From Amycolatopsis sp. EV170708-02-1 (GTDB lineage Bacteria > Actinomycetota > Actinomycetes > Mycobacteriales > Pseudonocardiaceae): DNA of 64,000 nucleotides. The position numbers were made by a program, and so were the translations under genes. Shown piece by piece: positions 60,478 through 64,000 of this stretch. Position 1 is the stretch's first letter, and each line of letters opens with the position of its first letter. The DNA lies in the NCBI RefSeq assembly GCF_022479115.1, contig NZ_CP092497.1:8184001-8248000 (forward strand), written 5' to 3'. The notes beneath the pieces are model-generated. The model did not search any database. It had not been told where the DNA came from and worked only from the letters and a program-made list of their open reading frames with translations.

Positions 60478-60960
60478 TCAGCGGCTGGGGATGATCTCCG
60501 TGCCGGAGACGTAGCGCATGGCCTCGACGAACTTCGGGTCGTTCATCCGGCGCTCCATCTCCGAATGATCGAGGTCGGCCAGCCGGGTCTGGATCCACCA
60601 CAGGTTGCCGAACGGGTCGCGGACCCGGCCGACGCGGTCGCCGAAGAAGAGTTCGGTCTGCCTCGTCACCTCTTCGGCGCCGGCCTCGATCGCCCGGCGC
60701 TGCGTCTCCACGCTGTCCTCGACGTAGAGCCGCAGATACGCCGGGGTGTCGACCCAGTCGTCACGCGAGTCGAACAGCATGACGACCGAGTCGCCGATCC
60801 GGACCTCCGCGTGCCCGATCTTCCCGCCCTCGACGTACACCGGCTCGCCGATCGGCTCGGCGTCGAAAACCCGCTTGAGGAAGTCGATCACGCTCGCGGT
60901 GTCGCGCGAGATGATCCACGGGGTGACCGAGTGGTAGCCGTCGGGAATCGGGTTGGTCAT
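60478..60960 (-). CDS. VOC-family (glyoxalase/bleomycin-resistance-like) protein
   Basis: A 160-aa protein with the paired beta-alpha-beta-beta-beta units of the VOC fold: YHSVTPWIISRDTASVIDFL at the start and VGRVRDPFGNLWWIQTRL near residue 125, typical of PhnB/YdfO-like members. Possible metal ligands are His in GGKIGHAEV and the acidic residues near the end. Substrate unknown. ATG at 60960, with GGAG upstream. Followed by the RT region on the same strand. Confidence 0.88.
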   Translation of the reverse strand: MTNPIPDGYHSVTPWIISRDTASVIDFLKRVFDAEPIGEPVYVEGGKIGHAEVRIGDSVVMLFDSRDDWVDTPAYLRLYVEDSVETQRRAIEAGAEEVTRQTELFFGDRVGRVRDPFGNLWWIQTRLADLDHSEMERRMNDPKFVEAMRYVSGTEIIPSR

Positions 60961-61027
60961 CGGAGTTCTCCTCAGTCGTCGTATGCGATGAGAAGAACGC
61001 TAGAGCCCGTATAGGACAGATCGTGAC

Positions 61028-61537
61028 CTAATGCGATTTCAGCAGGAAAGGCGGCTTCGACTCCTGCCACTCCGGCATGTCCAGCGAGTTGAGCACCTCG
61101 ACGATCCGCTTCTCCTCGTACCGGAAATGCGTCTCCATGATCGCGGTGAGCCCGTCCAGTTCCCGTTGGACGTCGAGGATCTCGTCCTGACTCGACCCGG
61201 GGCCGACCCCGGCGACCAGCTCTTCGAGCCGTTCGATGATCCCGGTCATGACCTCGTGGTCGTGCGCGAGCTCTTCGAGCGATGGCCGCAGTTCGGGGAA
61301 TTTGTCCGCCAGCACAAGGAAAGCGCCGCCGTCCTCACCGGTGTGATGCCTGGTCAGCGCGGAGCAGAAGGTGAGGCAATGTGCCCGGAGATCGCGCAGC
61401 CGCTCGGCACGCCCCTCCGCGACCGACCCGAGGTCGTCGTGCAGCAAGGCCAGCTCTTTACGCAACCAGTTGTGAACCTGAACGAGTTGATTTCCGAACG
61501 CCGTCAACCGGCCGTTCGTCCGAGAAGGGGTTTCCAT
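61028..61537 (-). CDS. Hemerythrin HHE cation-binding domain protein
   Basis: A 169-aa four-helix protein with di-iron ligands in the expected positions: His22 (LVQVHNWL), HHTGED near residue 64, HDHEVM near 95 and HFRYEEKRI near 145. Family members bind oxygen or NO or sense redox state. Soluble, with no extra domain. ATG at 61537. It lies 67 bp from the VOC gene on the same strand. Confidence 0.9.
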   Translation of the reverse strand: METPSRTNGRLTAFGNQLVQVHNWLRKELALLHDDLGSVAEGRAERLRDLRAHCLTFCSALTRHHTGEDGGAFLVLADKFPELRPSLEELAHDHEVMTGIIERLEELVAGVGPGSSQDEILDVQRELDGLTAIMETHFRYEEKRIVEVLNSLDMPEWQESKPPFLLKSH

Positions 61538-61643
61538 GATTTCCCATGGTCCGGCGCCTCCATGCCCGCGACGGTCTCTTTGCCGGGTGCACTGCGACGC
61601 TGGCGAAACTTCAGCACAGCCTCCGGGTGATCGTCAAGAGGGT

Positions 61644-64000
61644 TCAGTGGAAGTCGCGGGACTTGGCGGTGATCCGCAACGGCAGATGCCGGATCTGTTC
61701 GGCGAGGACGTTCACCACGTCACCGGTGCGCTCGACCACGCCTCGGACCAGCAGCGCGGGGCTGCCGCGGGCGACCCGGTGATAGCGCTGCCACACGCCC
61801 ATCGTGCAGATGACGTTGATCATCCCCGTCTCGTCTTCGAGGTTCACGAAGGTGACACCGCCCGCGGTCGCCGGCCGCTGGCGATGGGTCACGGCGCCCC
61901 CGGTCAGCACCTCGGTGCCGTGCGGGATCTCGCGCAGGCCCGCCGCGGTGACGACGCCGAGTTCGTCGAGGTGCTCCCGGACGAACTGGGTCGGGAAGCT
62001 GTCCGGTGAGACCCCGGTGGCCCAGACGTCCGCGGCCGCGATGTCGATCTCGTCCATTCCCGGCAACATCGGCGCCTTGGCCCCGGTGATGAGCCCCGGC
62101 AGTTTCTCCGGGCTTTCGTCGGCGACCGCGCCCGCCGCCCAGAGCGCGCTTCGCCTGCTCTCGCCGAAACAACCGAACGCCCCGGCCGCGGCCAGCGCCT
62201 CGACCTGCGGTTTGGTCAGCCGCACCCGCCGGGCGACCTCCGCCAGATCCGCGAACGGGCCGTCGCGTTCCCGCTCCTCGACGATCTTCCGTGCCAGGTT
62301 CTCGCCGATCATCCGCACGGTGGCCAGTCCGCCCCGCACGGCGAGCAGTTCTCCCCCGTCCGGCAAGGGTTCCAGCGTCGCGTGCGGAAGGCTCGCGTTG
62401 ATGTCCGGGCCCAGCACGCGCACTCCGTGCCGCCGCGCGTCGGCGACCAGCGACTGCGGCGAGTAGAACCCCATCGGTTGCGCGCGCAGCAAACCCGCCA
62501 GGAACGCGTCCGGGTGGTAGTACTTGAAGTACGAGCTCGCGAACACCAGCAGGGCGAAACTCAGCGCATGACTCTCCGGGAAGCCGAAATTCGCGAAGGC
62601 CTTGAGCTTGCCGAAGATCTTCTCCGCCAGCTCCTCCTCGACGTCGTTCTTCGCGGCGCCTTCGAGGAAACGCCGTTTGAGCCTTTCCATCTTGTGTTCG
62701 GAGCGTTTGGCGCCCATGGCGTGCCGCAGCTGATCCGCCTCCGCCGGGGTGAAGTCGGCGATATCCAGGGCGATCTGCATCATCTGTTCCTGGAACAACG
62801 GGACACCGAGCGTCTTCCCCAGCGCGTTGGCCAGTTTCGGATGGTCGAAATCCCATTTCTCCTGGCCGTTCTTGCGCCGGATGTAGGGATGCACCGAACC
62901 ACCCTGGATCGGGCCGGGCCGGATGAGCGCCACCTCGACCGCCAGATCGTAGAACGTCTTGGGGTGCAAGCGAGGCAGCGTGGCCAGCTGCGCGCGGCTC
63001 TCCACTTGGAAGACACCGATCGCGTCGGCGCGGCAGAGCATTTCGTAGATGTTCTGATCCTTGAGATCCAATTCGGAGATGTCGACCTCTTCCCCTTTGT
63101 GGTCACGAACCAGATCGATCATATAGTGCAGGGCCGACAACATTCCGAGCCCGAGCAGGTCGAATTTGACCAGTCCGGCGGCGGCGCAGTCGTCCTTCTC
63201 CCACTGCACGACACTGCGATTCTCCATCCGGGCCCATTCGATCGGGACCACCTCGCTCACCGGCTGTTCGCAGATCACCATGCCGCCGGAATGGATGCCC
63301 AGATGCCGAGGGAAGTCTTCGAGCGCGCAAGCCAGCTCCACGACCTCCTCCGGGATGTCGTGATCGTGATCCTTCTCCGTGGCCCGCAACGCGCCCCAAC
63401 GGTCGATCTGCTTGCTCCACGCGTCCTGCTGGCCGGGTGTGTACCCCAGCGCGCGTGCCGCGTCCCGGACCGCGGACCGCGCCCGGTAGGTGATCACGTT
63501 CGCCACCTGCGCGGTGTTCAGCCGCCCGTATTTCCGGTAGACGTACTGGATCGCCTCCTCGCGGCGATCGGATTCGATGTCGAGGTCGATGTCCGGGTAA
63601 CCGTCGCGTTCCGGGGCGAGGAACCGTTCGAAGAGCAGGCCGTAGCGCACGGCGTCGACCTTGGTGATGCCGAGCGCGTAACAGACCGCCGAGTTCGCGG
63701 CCGACCCCCGGCCTTGGCAGAGGATGTCGTTGTCCCGGCAGAACTTCACGATGTCCCAGACGATCAGGAAGTAGCCGGGGAAGCCCAGTTCTTCGATGAT
63801 CTCCAGTTCGTGCTCGATCAGCTTCCGGGCTTTTTCGCGGTATTCGGCGTCTTTGTTCTTCTCGTGTTCCTTCGCACCCTCGTAAGTGAGCTCCCGGAGG
63901 TAGGAAGCCTCGGTGTGGCCCTCCGGCACAGCGAACGGCGGCAGCTTCGGCTCGATGTGGTGGAGTTCGAACGCGCACTCCCGCCCGAGCAGCGCCGCCC
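61644..64000 (-). CDS. dnaE2: Error-prone DNA polymerase III alpha, DnaE2 (5' end beyond window)
   Basis: The C-terminal 785 residues are present; the PHP domain and start lie past base 64000. Polymerase motifs are LCQGRGSAANSAVCYALGIT and DGYPDIDLDIESDRREEAIQ (catalytic Asp pair), then HLGIHSGGMVI, FDLLGLGMLSAL, and the HhH/OB part ending VFVNLEDETGMINVI-like TFVNLEDETGMINVICT. The RDGYPDIDLDIES and FAVPEG features fit DnaE2 rather than the replicative DnaE1. It works with ImuA'/ImuB in SOS mutagenesis; those genes are not in the window. The C-terminal beta-clamp tail of DnaE1 is absent, as expected. Confidence 0.95.
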   Translation of the reverse strand, partial: AALLGRECAFELHHIEPKLPPFAVPEGHTEASYLRELTYEGAKEHEKNKDAEYREKARKLIEHELEIIEELGFPGYFLIVWDIVKFCRDNDILCQGRGSAANSAVCYALGITKVDAVRYGLLFERFLAPERDGYPDIDLDIESDRREEAIQYVYRKYGRLNTAQVANVITYRARSAVRDAARALGYTPGQQDAWSKQIDRWGALRATEKDHDHDIPEEVVELACALEDFPRHLGIHSGGMVICEQPVSEVVPIEWARMENRSVVQWEKDDCAAAGLVKFDLLGLGMLSALHYMIDLVRDHKGEEVDISELDLKDQNIYEMLCRADAIGVFQVESRAQLATLPRLHPKTFYDLAVEVALIRPGPIQGGSVHPYIRRKNGQEKWDFDHPKLANALGKTLGVPLFQEQMMQIALDIADFTPAEADQLRHAMGAKRSEHKMERLKRRFLEGAAKNDVEEELAEKIFGKLKAFANFGFPESHALSFALLVFASSYFKYYHPDAFLAGLLRAQPMGFYSPQSLVADARRHGVRVLGPDINASLPHATLEPLPDGGELLAVRGGLATVRMIGENLARKIVEERERDGPFADLAEVARRVRLTKPQVEALAAAGAFGCFGESRRSALWAAGAVADESPEKLPGLITGAKAPMLPGMDEIDIAAADVWATGVSPDSFPTQFVREHLDELGVVTAAGLREIPHGTEVLTGGAVTHRQRPATAGGVTFVNLEDETGMINVICTMGVWQRYHRVARGSPALLVRGVVERTGDVVNVLAEQIRHLPLRITAKSRDFH

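Overview
The window is GC-rich chromosomal DNA from an actinomycete. GTG starts are common, spacing is tight, and several promoters look leaderless. Families seen include an SCO4848-like membrane protein, DUF3516 helicase, DUF3017, DUF1918, NADP-type isocitrate dehydrogenase and DnaE2. Together with the secreted hydrolases, this fits the Pseudonocardiaceae, most likely Amycolatopsis. That assignment is inference from gene content and style; no marker gene such as rRNA is present. I saw no tRNA, rRNA or CRISPR array.

Layout: 1-9.6 kb holds the end of a SorC-type regulator, an HxlR regulator divergent from a dinucleotide-binding oxidoreductase, a DUF3516 helicase, an acidic hypothetical protein, an MFS transporter, adenosine deaminase and a coiled-coil protein. 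9.6-10.1 kb is a gene-free patch packed with short palindromic repeats. 10.1-16.9 kb (minus strand) is a nucleoside uptake and salvage operon: BMP-type binding lipoprotein, ABC ATPase, two permeases, cytidine deaminase, thymidine phosphorylase. 17.5-20.9 kb is sdhCDAB. 21-36 kb mixes secreted enzymes (M14 carboxypeptidase, S8 and S1 proteases, GH19 chitinase under apparent DasR sites, D-Ala-D-Ala carboxypeptidase) with trpS, a YihY protein, MarR/cupin, exonuclease III and an MBL-fold hydrolase. 36.4-45.3 kb has icd, tandem paralogous membrane proteins, a DUF2203-methyltransferase fusion, a lipase, an Lrp regulator with two reductases, and lysE/lysG.

45.3-50 kb carries signs of mobility: a 167-bp palindromic MITE-like element covers the lysG stop, and a 3.8-kb islet (I36 inhibitor-like protein, histidine kinase, response regulator) lies between two copies of the 3' end of an HhH-GPD gene. 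50-55.8 kb has a GNAT, methyltransferases, and an ArsR regulator flanked by two drug-efflux MFS genes.

56-60.5 kb is the most unusual part. It holds an 869-aa protein with a C-terminal TNT (NAD glycohydrolase) toxin domain and a YezG-like immunity domain at its N-terminus. Next come a pentapeptide-repeat protein and a retron-type reverse transcriptase, whose start codon abuts a 139-bp region of strong stem-loops. The window ends in the error-prone polymerase gene dnaE2.

A 20-bp palindrome (GCGTTTAGCGGGCTAAACGC and variants) occurs about 12 times, mostly at gene ends, and twice supplies the stop codon. A second dispersed repeat and a family of long terminator hairpins built on TGAAGGCCCCCTT also recur.
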